A DNA stretch of 18,196 bases, taken from Candidatus Woesebacteria bacterium. Its GTDB lineage: Bacteria; Patescibacteriota; Microgenomatia; UBA8517; UBA10165. The notes beneath the pieces were generated by a model. That model did no database searches. It was given only the letters and a program-made list of their open reading frames with translations, and was not told the DNA's origin. Position 1 is the first letter of the stretch; every line of letters begins with the position of its first letter. The translations under genes were made by a program, and so were the position numbers. The DNA is taken from assembly GCA_002686465.1 (NCBI GenBank), contig NZCP01000055.1:1-18196 (forward strand). The letters run 5' to 3'. Shown in pieces: positions 1-7,964 of the stretch.

Positions 1-2
1 CG

Positions 3-1178
3 CTAACAATATTGGCACTCACCGTTATTTGGAGAAAACAACTTCTCAAGCTACCACGCAAACAATTAGTCCTTGCAATTATTGCATTTTTGGTTGTGGT
101 TGCACCGATTACCGCGAACACAGTTTTTGGTGGAGGTACAACAAGGTTCAATTATATCTCCGTCTTTACCGATCCGACAATTCCTCCAGAAGTCGACTTT
201 TCGAGATTTCTAGATGCTAAAGCATATAGTGAAGGGGAAGTAAAGACTGGAACACAGACTACTATTTTGGATAGGCTATTTCACAATAAAGTTATTATGT
301 GGGGAGATAAAATAAGCAGTAATTACTTACAGACCTTTTCCACGGATTTCCTCTTTGTAAAAGGTGACGGTAATTTGAGACATTCCCCAAAAGGGATTGG
401 TCAATTTTATAGATTCGAGGCGATATTCATGCTCTTGGGCCTTGTTTTTCTTTTTCTGAAACCCTTAGACAAAAAAATTAAGATTTTTATTCTTTTGTGG
501 ATAATTTTTGCACCTCTCACTTCTGCTATAACGCGAGACGGTGGTGGACATGCAACAAGATCGCTGTTTTTATTACCGCCACTATTACTACTGGTAACAT
601 GGGGTGTTTATTACAGTTGGGAGGCACTCAAAAAGAATTGGGGGAGGAGAGTGTTTGCCATAACCTACTCAGGTATTCTGCTAGCTAGTGTGCTATTTTA
701 CCAACACAACTACTGGATGCATTATCCATGGGATTCTGAGCGGTGGTGGAGTGCAGGTTGGGAGGATGCAATAAAATCAACAATTACAGAAGGGGAGAAT
801 TACAAAAAAGTCATTATCACTCTTGCAGCAGACCCATCTCTTATATTTTTTCTTGGCTGGTCGGAGTACGACCCGGCTAAATTTCAAAAGGAGTACTTTT
901 TAGAGAAGGCGGAGATTCGTGGTTTTAAGGAGGTAACAAAATTAGACAAATACTATTTTGGTAAGACGGATGGGAATTTTGGCACAAATGGGGGGGTCGG
1001 TCTTTATGATCTTAGCTCTATCCTTGATGAGGATACTTTATATCTTGCTTCCGAACGCGAGGTCAACATTAATTTAATTGATCACCCTGATAAAAAACCG
1101 GATGGTCTTAACCTTATTAAAGCAATCACCTTTCCATCCGGCGATCCAGCTTTCTATTTGTTTGCAAGATCTAAATGA
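3..1178 (+). CDS. GT39/PMT-like GT-C glycosyltransferase, 5' part missing
   Basis: The frame is open to the window edge. The TTG at 12 is only the first start-like codon and falls inside the protein. About 391 residues are visible. They align by eye with the second two thirds of the GT39-like proteins at 3013-4695 and 6279-7964, so roughly 190 N-terminal residues, including the catalytic acidic motif of the first outer loop, lie outside the window. Visible landmarks are a membrane helix near the start, an outer loop with LFHNKV...SNYLQTFSTDFLFVKGDGNLRHS, a helix followed by SAITRDGGGHATRSLFLLPP, and a soluble C-terminal domain from about residue 250. Family members transfer a sugar from a polyprenyl-phosphate carrier to an acceptor on the outer face of the membrane. 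The substrate is unknown. A run of seven G bases (990-996) lies in the coding sequence but the frame stays intact. Confidence 0.85.
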   Translation, partial: LTILALTVIWRKQLLKLPRKQLVLAIIAFLVVVAPITANTVFGGGTTRFNYISVFTDPTIPPEVDFSRFLDAKAYSEGEVKTGTQTTILDRLFHNKVIMWGDKISSNYLQTFSTDFLFVKGDGNLRHSPKGIGQFYRFEAIFMLLGLVFLFLKPLDKKIKIFILLWIIFAPLTSAITRDGGGHATRSLFLLPPLLLLVTWGVYYSWEALKKNWGRRVFAITYSGILLASVLFYQHNYWMHYPWDSERWWSAGWEDAIKSTITEGENYKKVIITLAADPSLIFFLGWSEYDPAKFQKEYFLEKAEIRGFKEVTKLDKYYFGKTDGNFGTNGGVGLYDLSSILDEDTLYLASEREVNINLIDHPDKKPDGLNLIKAITFPSGDPAFYLFARSK

Positions 1179-1182
1179 ACCT

Positions 1183-1218
1183 CCGAGGCCTAATAGGCCT
1201 CGGTCCCGCTGAGCGGGA
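1183..1218. repeat. GC-rich double hairpin, first copy
   Basis: Five bases after a TGA stop, 1183-1191 and 1195-1203 form a perfect 9-bp stem around the loop AAT. Immediately after, 1204-1209 and 1213-1218 form a 6-bp stem (TCCCGC/GCGGGA) around TGA. Of the 40 bases from 1183 to 1222, 28 are G or C, in an otherwise AT-rich window. No T-run follows, so this is not a classical intrinsic terminator. The first hairpin has the same layout as the one at 1245-1265, which points to an intergenic palindromic repeat or a structured 3' end of the upstream transcript. Confidence 0.75.
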
Positions 1219-1233
1219 ACGGTTTGATCACTG

Positions 1234-1276
1234 CTTCGCTTCACCCGCGGGCTAATAGCCCACGGTTCTCGCGAAG
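1234..1276. repeat. GC-rich nested hairpin, second copy
   Basis: The inner hairpin pairs 1245-1253 with 1257-1265 around the loop AAT, with one C/A mismatch (1248/1262). An outer stem CTTCGC (1234-1239) with GCGAAG (1271-1276) encloses it. Compared with 1183-1203, the CCG...TAATA...CGG frame is kept. One inner stem pair is exchanged on both sides, which preserves pairing. It ends 17 bases before the start codon of the next gene, so it could also influence translation there. Confidence 0.7.
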
Positions 1277-1293
1277 TTTGAATAGAAGATACC

Positions 1294-2973
1294 ATGGAAA
1301 AAGATAAGTTATTAAAGGGAACTGTTGGTCTGCTACTTCTTTTGGTGATTTTAACTATCCCTAGTTTTTGGCACATGTTACGGCCTGGAATTTTCTCTAT
1401 GCAGGATTTTCATGCGTTTCGCCTTTTTGAGTTTGATCGGTGTATACAAGATTTACAAATTCCTTGCCGTTGGGCACCGGACTCAAGTTTCGGATACGGG
1501 CAGCCCCTTTTTAATTTTTACAACCAAATAGTTTATGCGCTTGGTGAACCCTTCCTTCTTGCAGGGCTTCAAGTTATCGATACGATCAAGCTTCTATTTA
1601 TTTTATCTTTGGTTGGTTCTGCAATAGGGATGTTTTTCCTGGGTAGGCAGTTGTGGAAGTCAAATTTGGCTGGATTTTTGGCGGCAGCACTATACGTATA
1701 TGCTCCCTACAGGGCTGTTGATGTTTTTGTTCGAGGGGCATTGCCGGAGGCTTTCGCTTTTGTCTTTTTTCCTTTGATCGTTCTTTTTTTTAACCGTTAT
1801 GTTTTAGGTGAACGCAAAAATAACCTTTTGCTTTTCAGCCTTCTTTTAGCGCTACTTCTGTTGACTCACAATCTTTCATTTTTAATGTTTTCGATCTTTT
1901 TAGTGTTCTGGGCGACTTATTTTTTGACTGTTCACAAAAAGTGGTTTTTAGTCAAAAGTCTAATACTGGGTTTGTTATTAACCCTCTCTATATCTAGTTT
2001 TTATCTTCTACCAGTCTTGTTTGAGAATAGACTTACTACACTTGGTGAGACAACTGCAGGGTATTATATCTTCCAAATTCATTTTGCATCACTTTACCAA
2101 CTTCTGATATCCCGTACGTGGGGTTATGGTGGTTCGGAATGGGGGATGGACGATCTTTTGAGTTTTTCAGTCGGCCACGTCCAGTGGGTTTTACCCCTTT
2201 TTCTTCTAGGATGGGTTTTTGTGACAAGAAAAATTCGTGAGAGTCTATATTTACTGGTCATTGTTGCGCTAGGATGGTTTGCTCTCTTTCTCACCCACGG
2301 GCGCTCGGTGTTACTTTGGGAATCTTTGCCACCCTTAGCCTTTGTGCAATTCCCTTGGAGATTTTTGTCCATCGCCACCTTTGCATTTGCGCTAGCGGGA
2401 GGGAGCATCTTTCTTTTTCTTAAGGATTTTAAATTAAAGGTTTCAGTTTTCGGACTGGTCATAGCATTGACGATCTTTTTAAATGTGGGTTTTTTCAGAG
2501 AAGATATTTGGCTTGAAACGACGGATAACGAGCAATTTACTGGTGAGATCTGGGAATGGCATACCTCCTCTGCTAGAGCCGACTTCTGGCCGAAATATGC
2601 CGAGAAGGTACCGGAAGGACCTGCACCTGCAAACCCAATTATTCTTAATGGTCAGGGAGAGATCACGAGTTTTAATGAAACAAGCAAAAGTATGGTTGCT
2701 AACCTGGTGGTTGTTTCTGATCAAGCCACGGTTCAATTTCCAGGAGTTTACTTTGACGGGTGGAGAGGTTTTAAAGATGGTGAAGAGATAGGAGTTTACC
2801 CGGAAGGAAAATACGGACAGATGACGACGGAGTTGTCGAAAGGGAAACACTCCGTTTCTCTCGAGTTTACGAACACTCCGGTTCGCACTATCGGCAACTT
2901 TATTTCTTTAGCTTCGTTAATAGTATTATTTTGGCTTCTTTTCAAAAAGCGGATATTTACCAAAAAAGCCTGA
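1294..2973 (+). CDS. PTPS-related / YfhO-like GT-C membrane protein
   Basis: This is a 559-residue polytopic membrane protein. Residues 36-80 carry the pattern MQDFHAFR...IPCRW...FGYGQPLFNFY, which I recognise as the N-terminal signature of the '6-pyruvoyl-tetrahydropterin synthase-related' membrane family (the name is historical; no pterin chemistry is implied). That family has GT-C topology. About ten hydrophobic helices follow. From roughly residue 410 to 525 there is an outer soluble domain ending in VYFDGWRGFKDGEE and TPVRTIGNFISLASL, typical of YfhO-like C-terminal beta domains, and then a last helix and a basic tail. The likely role is glycosyl transfer on the outer face of the membrane. 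The ATG at 1294 has only a weak purine stretch (AGAAG) upstream. The gene is separated from its neighbours by hairpins on the left and 39 bp on the right. Confidence 0.8.
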   Translation: MEKDKLLKGTVGLLLLLVILTIPSFWHMLRPGIFSMQDFHAFRLFEFDRCIQDLQIPCRWAPDSSFGYGQPLFNFYNQIVYALGEPFLLAGLQVIDTIKLLFILSLVGSAIGMFFLGRQLWKSNLAGFLAAALYVYAPYRAVDVFVRGALPEAFAFVFFPLIVLFFNRYVLGERKNNLLLFSLLLALLLLTHNLSFLMFSIFLVFWATYFLTVHKKWFLVKSLILGLLLTLSISSFYLLPVLFENRLTTLGETTAGYYIFQIHFASLYQLLISRTWGYGGSEWGMDDLLSFSVGHVQWVLPLFLLGWVFVTRKIRESLYLLVIVALGWFALFLTHGRSVLLWESLPPLAFVQFPWRFLSIATFAFALAGGSIFLFLKDFKLKVSVFGLVIALTIFLNVGFFREDIWLETTDNEQFTGEIWEWHTSSARADFWPKYAEKVPEGPAPANPIILNGQGEITSFNETSKSMVANLVVVSDQATVQFPGVYFDGWRGFKDGEEIGVYPEGKYGQMTTELSKGKHSVSLEFTNTPVRTIGNFISLASLIVLFWLLFKKRIFTKKA

Positions 2974-2981
2974 TTAGTTTT

Positions 2982-3006
2982 TATACTTTGCTTCTTGATA
3001 TACTTT
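2982..3006 (+). promoter_or_regulatory. Possible promoter elements (two TATACTTT copies)
   Basis: The short gap before the next gene contains TATACTTT at 2982-2989 and again at 2999-3006, 17 bases apart. Each resembles a -10 box. The second would start transcription almost at the ATG at 3013, giving a near-leaderless message. No convincing -35 box was found for either. In an AT-rich gap this can arise by chance. Confidence 0.3.
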
Positions 3007-3012
3007 AACCTG

Positions 3013-4695
3013 ATGTACAAAGCCCTTCTTTTAGGTATCCTTACACTTGGTTTCCTTCTTCGTATTGTTGCACTCGACCTTACTCCCCCAAGCCTTAATT
3101 GGGATGAAGCATCGCATGGATATAATGCATATTCGATTTTGAAGACCGGAAAAGACGAGTGGGGTGTAGGCTTTCCTACTATTTTTAGAGCTTATGGGGA
3201 TTACAAGCTACCTGTTTATGTATATAGTACGGCTGTTTCTGAATTTTTCTTTGGGCTGAATGCGTTTGCTGTTCGGCTGCCGTCTATTCTTGCTGGCATA
3301 GCCACTATTGTTTTTACATATCTTCTAGCAACACACCTGTTTAATAGAAAAATTGGTATTTTAGCAGGTCTTCTTGTAGCAGTTGAGCCATGGACTCTCT
3401 TTTTGTCTCGTAGTGCTCTTGAATCTAACTTATCTGTACCGTTTATTGTTTCTGGAGTTTACTTTTTCATTTTAGGAATGAAAAGGGCAAACTTTTTACC
3501 TGTCTCAGCCGTTCTCCTTGGACTCTCTGTCTGGACTTATAATTCAGCGCGTGTCTTTGTGCCGTTGTTAGTGGTGTTTTTGGTACTTCTTTATCGAAGA
3601 GAGCTGCTATCAATTTGGAAAAAACAGAGAATTGCTACCGCTTTATATTTTTTGATTCTTGCCTTCTTTTTGGGAACCATGTTTTGGCAGCTTATAAACC
3701 CTGTTGGTCAGGCACGGTACGGAAAAGTTGTGATTCTAGATGAGGGCGCAATTGCCCAGATCAATGAAGCTCGGAATATTTCCCAAAATTCCCCAATTGT
3801 GACACAGCTCTTACACAATAAGGCGACATACTTTACTACAAACATAGTGAAAAACTGGGTTTCCCATTTTTCATCCAGCTTTCTATTTGCCAAGGGCGGA
3901 AGTCAATTTCATTACAGTGTTCCTGGTCATGGATTGCTTTATCCAGTTAATATGATATTTTTCTTATTTGGGATTTTCTGGCTTCTTAGGAAGCGCAGTA
4001 AATATTCTTGGCTGGTCTTAGGATGGTTGGTATTAGGCCCCATTCCGGCGAGTTTAACTAGAGAGGCCCCACATGTCTTGAGAGCAACTACCATGCTGCC
4101 GCTCCCAATGATTGTGACCGCGGTGGGTTTGATTGCTGCATGGAAATGGTGGGAGAAAATTCTGAGTGTAAAGTGGCAAATGGTGAAATTTGTCAGACTT
4201 ATCCCCCTTGTATTATATTTTCTTCTTCTAGCTGGGTTTGTTGAGGGATACCTAAGAGTTTATTTTACAGAGTATCGTATGAATTACTCTTGGTCTTGGC
4301 AGTATGGGTACAAGGAGGTTGTGGAATACACAAAAACACATTACGACAGATACGATAGAGTTATCGTGACTAAGAAGTATGGTGAACCCCACGAATTCTT
4401 TTTATTTTACTGGCCATGGGACCCAGGTAATTATATAAAGGACCCAGCACTCATTCGTTTTAATCAATCAAATTGGTATTGGGTAGATCGCTTTGATAAA
4501 CTTTACTTCGTCAACGATTGGGAAATTCCAAAGGAGGTGGGTGGAGAATGGAGAGTGGAAAGCGGAGAGTCAATCCCGGTAAACAGCAGGACACTTCTTA
4601 TTACCAGCCCAGGTAATTATCCGCCCGGATGGAATATACTGAGGACTGTACACTTCTTAGACGGCAAGCCGGCGTTTGACATTTTAGAGAATTGA
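3013..4695 (+). CDS. GT39/PMT_2-like GT-C glycosyltransferase
   Basis: A 560-residue membrane protein, probably using a polyprenyl-phosphate sugar donor on the outer face of the membrane. After a first helix, NWDEASHGYNAYSIL gives the acidic pair (D31-E32) expected in the first outer loop of GT39/ArnT-like enzymes, followed by KTGKDEWG and FRAYGDYKLPVYVY. Further on come VEPWTLFLSRSALESN and PASLTREAPHVLRATTMLPLP, then a soluble C-terminal domain with YDRVIVTKKYGEPHEFFLFY. The paralogues at 6279-7964 and 7961-9607 have PWHIHFSRG where this one has PWTLFLSRS, so a histidine is absent here. I chose the ATG at 3013; an in-frame TTG at 2995 would add six residues, and neither has an SD. Codons 508-520 are a 7-bp tandem repeat not matched in the paralogues. 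Its stop lies 1 bp from the stop of the minus-strand gene. Confidence 0.85.
   Translation: MYKALLLGILTLGFLLRIVALDLTPPSLNWDEASHGYNAYSILKTGKDEWGVGFPTIFRAYGDYKLPVYVYSTAVSEFFFGLNAFAVRLPSILAGIATIVFTYLLATHLFNRKIGILAGLLVAVEPWTLFLSRSALESNLSVPFIVSGVYFFILGMKRANFLPVSAVLLGLSVWTYNSARVFVPLLVVFLVLLYRRELLSIWKKQRIATALYFLILAFFLGTMFWQLINPVGQARYGKVVILDEGAIAQINEARNISQNSPIVTQLLHNKATYFTTNIVKNWVSHFSSSFLFAKGGSQFHYSVPGHGLLYPVNMIFFLFGIFWLLRKRSKYSWLVLGWLVLGPIPASLTREAPHVLRATTMLPLPMIVTAVGLIAAWKWWEKILSVKWQMVKFVRLIPLVLYFLLLAGFVEGYLRVYFTEYRMNYSWSWQYGYKEVVEYTKTHYDRYDRVIVTKKYGEPHEFFLFYWPWDPGNYIKDPALIRFNQSNWYWVDRFDKLYFVNDWEIPKEVGGEWRVESGESIPVNSRTLLITSPGNYPPGWNILRTVHFLDGKPAFDILEN
4536..4570 (+). repeat. Five-unit 7-bp tandem repeat inside a GT39 gene
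   Basis: Five consecutive heptamers run from 4536: GGTGGGT, GGAGAAT, GGAGAGT, GGAAAGC, GGAGAGT. The unit is purine-rich and, being 7 bp, is out of step with codons. It encodes VGGEWRVESGES in the C-terminal domain, where the paralogues have no matching segment, so it reads as a repeat expansion inside a variable region. Confidence 0.8.
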
Positions 4696-4696
4696 C

Positions 4697-6187
4697 TTAC
4701 TTGGTAAAACCAAACATAGGATAGGTTAAATTATCGTTTTCTCCACTGCAGGCTGTAAGCATTGTTTCCTGGTCTGGGATATTTTGCGGCGTAATCACTC
4801 CTATAAGACCAAAACGAGGTTGGGAAGGGCCGTATGGAATTGTGATCGTATAAATCGGAAGGTCTTTATTTGGCTTATTGACATGCATGTTTTTTAGCCA
4901 AAAGAAATATCTAAAACCTACGTCTTGTCCAGGGTGAGTCATGTAAGAAAGTCCGATACACGGAAATCCGTTTTTTCTGGCATCTTCGGTAATAAAATCT
5001 ACAACCTTCTTTTTTTGTGCATAACCCTTGTCTGACGGTCGATAATCCCTAATTAAAAATAGCGAGTTTGTGACTAGTATTATTATGATTATTGCGAACG
5101 TTATAATTTTCCCCAGTTGGGAACTTTTGTAAAGTACGTAAAGTACTAGGCTTGCAAATGCCAAAGTTATAATTTCTATGTTTTTGAAGTAATATTCTGA
5201 AATTGGTGAGGAGGTCAATGTATAAAATAATATTATTCCCAAGACCCATACAGAGAGGACAAGAATGGTTCTTGCCGATAATATCTTTTTTTTGATTAGA
5301 ATGAATGCAGAAAGAGAGATGGATACAATTGTTGCAAGTTGCCCGACTAGTGATATTTTCCAAGGGGCAAACAAAAGGACAAATTGATTCCCAAGCATCA
5401 TTTGTAAAACCATTGATAATTTCTCAAAACCGGTACTTGAGCCATGACTGGCTCCAAAATTAGAGACGAGACTTAGGGTTTGGCTGAAGTCATGACGCAG
5501 TTCAAAGAGGAGAAAAGGGATAGAGGGGATTGCCAACCCAACAAAGAAACCAATAACGGATTTGCGGTCAGGGTGTTTTCCAGACAGCCAAATTGCAACT
5601 GGTACTGCAAGAAAGGCTGGTGCTAAGGCAATGTGAATATGCCAAACTAAACCTGCTAAGAAGCCCAATAGTGGTAAGATCTTATATTGACTGCGGGTAA
5701 GCATCAGAATTGCGTAGAAAAACCAGACAGACCAAATATTAGTAAGAGCTGTATTGACTACCCACCGATCAAAAAGAACCTGGGTTATCAATGTTGCATC
5801 TAAGAACATAGCTATTGTCCCAACGGTTTTATTAAAGAGGCGTGAGAAAACATAGTAGTAGCTTGCTAGGGTCAACATTCCCAGAATTGTAATAAAGAGA
5901 GCTGCCCCTAAAGGATCCATGTTGGCAAGAAAAAAGAATGGGATGATCAGGTAATAGAAGGCTGGACCTATGAATATCCCGGGAGCGCTTGTTAGCTGGC
6001 CAATCAATCGTAGATGGTGGTCAACGACTACGTCTTTTACAAACCATGAGTACAAGTCGCCGTCATGCGCAAATTCAAAACGGTCTAATAATTTGTATGT
6101 CCTTAAAAAAAACCCGACTAAGAGAATTAAAAGTAAAATTAGTAAGTGTGGGTGTTTCTTGAGATATGTAATTCCGTTTGTCAACAC
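4697..6187 (-). CDS. GT39-like GT-C glycosyltransferase (minus strand)
   Basis: This 496-residue polytopic protein is a more distant GT39/ArnT-like member than the plus-strand copies. The first helix (LLILLLILLVGFFLRTYKL) is followed by FEFAHDGDLYSW with acidic residues near positions 42-44, then GQLTSAPGIFIGPAFYYLIIP. This is the layout of the donor-binding outer loop in this family. A soluble C-terminal part follows a run of basic residues near DKGYAQKKKVVDF. The open frame extends upstream to an ATG at 6364, but that extension crosses the divergent promoter region and the start of the opposite gene, and its residues are not membrane-like. I therefore chose the GTG at 6187; a TTG at 6184 is equally possible. 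There is no SD. It is the only minus-strand gene in the window. Confidence 0.8.
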   Translation of the reverse strand: MLTNGITYLKKHPHLLILLLILLVGFFLRTYKLLDRFEFAHDGDLYSWFVKDVVVDHHLRLIGQLTSAPGIFIGPAFYYLIIPFFFLANMDPLGAALFITILGMLTLASYYYVFSRLFNKTVGTIAMFLDATLITQVLFDRWVVNTALTNIWSVWFFYAILMLTRSQYKILPLLGFLAGLVWHIHIALAPAFLAVPVAIWLSGKHPDRKSVIGFFVGLAIPSIPFLLFELRHDFSQTLSLVSNFGASHGSSTGFEKLSMVLQMMLGNQFVLLFAPWKISLVGQLATIVSISLSAFILIKKKILSARTILVLSVWVLGIILFYTLTSSPISEYYFKNIEIITLAFASLVLYVLYKSSQLGKIITFAIIIIILVTNSLFLIRDYRPSDKGYAQKKKVVDFITEDARKNGFPCIGLSYMTHPGQDVGFRYFFWLKNMHVNKPNKDLPIYTITIPYGPSQPRFGLIGVITPQNIPDQETMLTACSGENDNLTYPMFGFTK

Positions 6188-6278
6188 ATATAAATAATAA
6201 TGTATTTTGGGGAAGTTTTCGACTTTAGTGCTTTCTCTTTTCTCGGATATGCATATATCTGTATAATGATTCTTAAGG
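6188..6278. promoter_or_regulatory. Divergent promoter region
   Basis: This 91-bp AT-rich stretch separates two divergent GT39-like genes. For the plus strand, TATAAT at 6262-6267 is a perfect -10 box placed 11 bases before the ATG at 6279, implying a very short leader. No good -35 is seen about 17 bases upstream. For the minus strand, TATTAT (plus-strand 6194-6199) is a possible -10 just before the GTG at 6187. A perfect 10-bp palindrome, ATATGCATAT (6247-6256), sits next to the plus-strand -10 box and could be an operator. Confidence 0.5.
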
Positions 6279-7964
6279 ATGCACCAAGTAATCAAAGACC
6301 ATAAATTGCTAATTGTGGCTTTGCTAATAGCGGCTATCTTGCGTTTATGGGGGCTTTCTGTCAATCCTCCTCACCTCGCTTCAGATGAGGCCACGCTTGG
6401 ATATAATGCTTATTCAATCTTAGAAACCGGTCGTGGGGAGCATGGGCAATTTTTACCTATTATTTTCCAGTCTTTTGGAGATTGGAAACCAGGGTTATAT
6501 ATCTATTTAGACGTGCCCTTTATCGCAGTTTTTGGACTTAATGAACTTGCCACAAGACTCCCGGCTGCAATTTTTGGAATAATGACTGTTTGGTTTGTCT
6601 ATCTCTTAGTAGGCGAGCTTTTTTGGGGAAAATTATGGGCTGGCAAAGTACAAATATTTACTGCATTTTTCTTGGCTATCTCTCCCTGGCATATTCATTT
6701 CTCCCGGGGAGCATGGGAAGCGGGGGTTTCTTTATCCCTGACGGTTTTGGCAATCTATCTCTTTTTCAGAGCAATAAGAGGAAGACCAACTTTTCTTATT
6801 TTTTCTGCAGTCGTTTTTGGGCTAACACTTCTTACCTATCAGGGGGCAAAGTTGTCTACAGGTGTCGTTTTACTTGCTCTTGCAATTCTATTTGCGCGAG
6901 ATATCGTCAAGTTGCCTCGTGTGGTTATTACAAAAAGTGTATTGGCAGGCTTTATATTAGTACTGCCTGTCCTTTTTAGTTTTTTTGATGGAAAAGTAGG
7001 TAGACTTGCGGTCTTTAGCGTTTTTTCCTATCCAAGGTTGCAGGGAGATACAGAGGAAATTTTAAGACTTGGGGAAATCACAAAGAACTCTTGGCAGTAT
7101 GTCGTCTATCATTCAGAACCGCTGCATCTAGCCAAAGGGGTTCTCGAGCGTTGGATGAATCATTTTTCACCTCGGTTTTTGGTTTTTCAGGGAGATTGGT
7201 CGAGTAAAAGGCACAATATTCCAGATGGAGGGATGTTTCTCTTTGTTGATGCCTTATTTTTGGTCTTAGGATTTATTTTTCTTGCACGCCAGAAAAACGA
7301 CAAAAAGATATTATTCTTGTGGTTTTGGCTGTTGCTCGCCCCTTTATCAGCTGCCTTCTCGAGGGATTCTATACACGCTGTGAGGAGTTTAAATATGGTT
7401 ATTCCTCTAACAATACTTTTGGGTCTTGGGGCATATTCATTGTTTGACTTTTTAAAAGGAAAAAGAACTGGAAAATTTTTTGCCGCAGTTGTCTTGGTTT
7501 GTTATATCGGGAGCTTTTCTTACTACCTCGATCAATATTGGGTTCATGCGCCGGTGCGCGGTTCTCAATTCTGGCAATACGGTTATAAGCAAATGGTCCA
7601 AAAAGTAAATGCCGTAGAGGACCAGTACGATGAAATTGTTGTAGAGCAGAGTTACAACCAACCGTACATATATTTTTTGTTTTATCAGAAATATCCTCCG
7701 CAAAAATGGCAAGCACAGATAAAAGATTCCTATGTTCCCAGTCCTTTTGGAGATGTGGGTCTTTTCACTAAGCTCGATAATATAACGTTCCGTGCTATTA
7801 ACTGGTCAGGCGATAAACTACTTTCAAAAAAATTGTTTGTTGTTTTTGATAACACGGTGACCGTTCCCAGAAGTGATCTTGCAGATACAGATAGGTTTAA
7901 GTATATTGATCAGATAGACTTTCTTAACCGAAAAATTGGTTTTCTTTTGTTGGGAGTAAAATGA
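6279..7964 (+). CDS. GT39/PMT_2-like GT-C glycosyltransferase, first tandem copy
   Basis: This 561-residue membrane enzyme opens the seven-gene overlapping cluster. A first helix (residues 9-25) is followed by ASDEATLGYNAYSILETG with the acidic pair D36-E37, then GEHG and FQSFGDWKPGLYIY. LAISPWHIHFSRGAWEAG and SAAFSRDSIHAVRSLNMVIPL mark later loops. The soluble C-terminal part begins near QYDEIVVEQSYNQPYIYFLFYQKYPP. The family takes a sugar from a polyprenyl-phosphate carrier and transfers it on the outer face of the membrane; donor and acceptor are not readable. Around residues 46-110 about two thirds of positions match the next gene, so the two are probably tandem duplicates. The ATG at 6279 follows a -10-like TATAAT by 11 bases and has TAAGG directly before it, too close for a normal SD. 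Confidence 0.87.
   Translation: MHQVIKDHKLLIVALLIAAILRLWGLSVNPPHLASDEATLGYNAYSILETGRGEHGQFLPIIFQSFGDWKPGLYIYLDVPFIAVFGLNELATRLPAAIFGIMTVWFVYLLVGELFWGKLWAGKVQIFTAFFLAISPWHIHFSRGAWEAGVSLSLTVLAIYLFFRAIRGRPTFLIFSAVVFGLTLLTYQGAKLSTGVVLLALAILFARDIVKLPRVVITKSVLAGFILVLPVLFSFFDGKVGRLAVFSVFSYPRLQGDTEEILRLGEITKNSWQYVVYHSEPLHLAKGVLERWMNHFSPRFLVFQGDWSSKRHNIPDGGMFLFVDALFLVLGFIFLARQKNDKKILFLWFWLLLAPLSAAFSRDSIHAVRSLNMVIPLTILLGLGAYSLFDFLKGKRTGKFFAAVVLVCYIGSFSYYLDQYWVHAPVRGSQFWQYGYKQMVQKVNAVEDQYDEIVVEQSYNQPYIYFLFYQKYPPQKWQAQIKDSYVPSPFGDVGLFTKLDNITFRAINWSGDKLLSKKLFVVFDNTVTVPRSDLADTDRFKYIDQIDFLNRKIGFLLLGVK
7952..7956 (+). promoter_or_regulatory. Shine-Dalgarno sequence, GGGAG
   Basis: GGGAG lies 4 bases before the ATG at 7961 and 10 before a second in-frame ATG at 7967. 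It lies within the end of the upstream gene, which fits re-initiation at the 4-bp ATGA overlap. Confidence 0.5.

Noticed and set aside
990..996. Run of seven G bases as a slippage site in the first gene
   Set aside because: Short homopolymers of this size, like the 8-T runs elsewhere in the window, are common by chance and the frame is intact on both sides.
1183..1218. Classical intrinsic terminator after the first gene
   Set aside because: Stems are strong, but no T-run follows either hairpin, so I list them as structured repeats instead.
1074..1376. Minus-strand open frame of about 100 codons across the hairpin gap
   Set aside because: It overlaps two real genes and owes its composition to the GC-rich palindromes; no domain, SD or family resemblance.
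6188..6364. Upstream extension of the minus-strand GT39 gene to an ATG at 6364
   Set aside because: It would run through the divergent promoter region and the first codons of the opposite gene, and the added residues do not fit the family.
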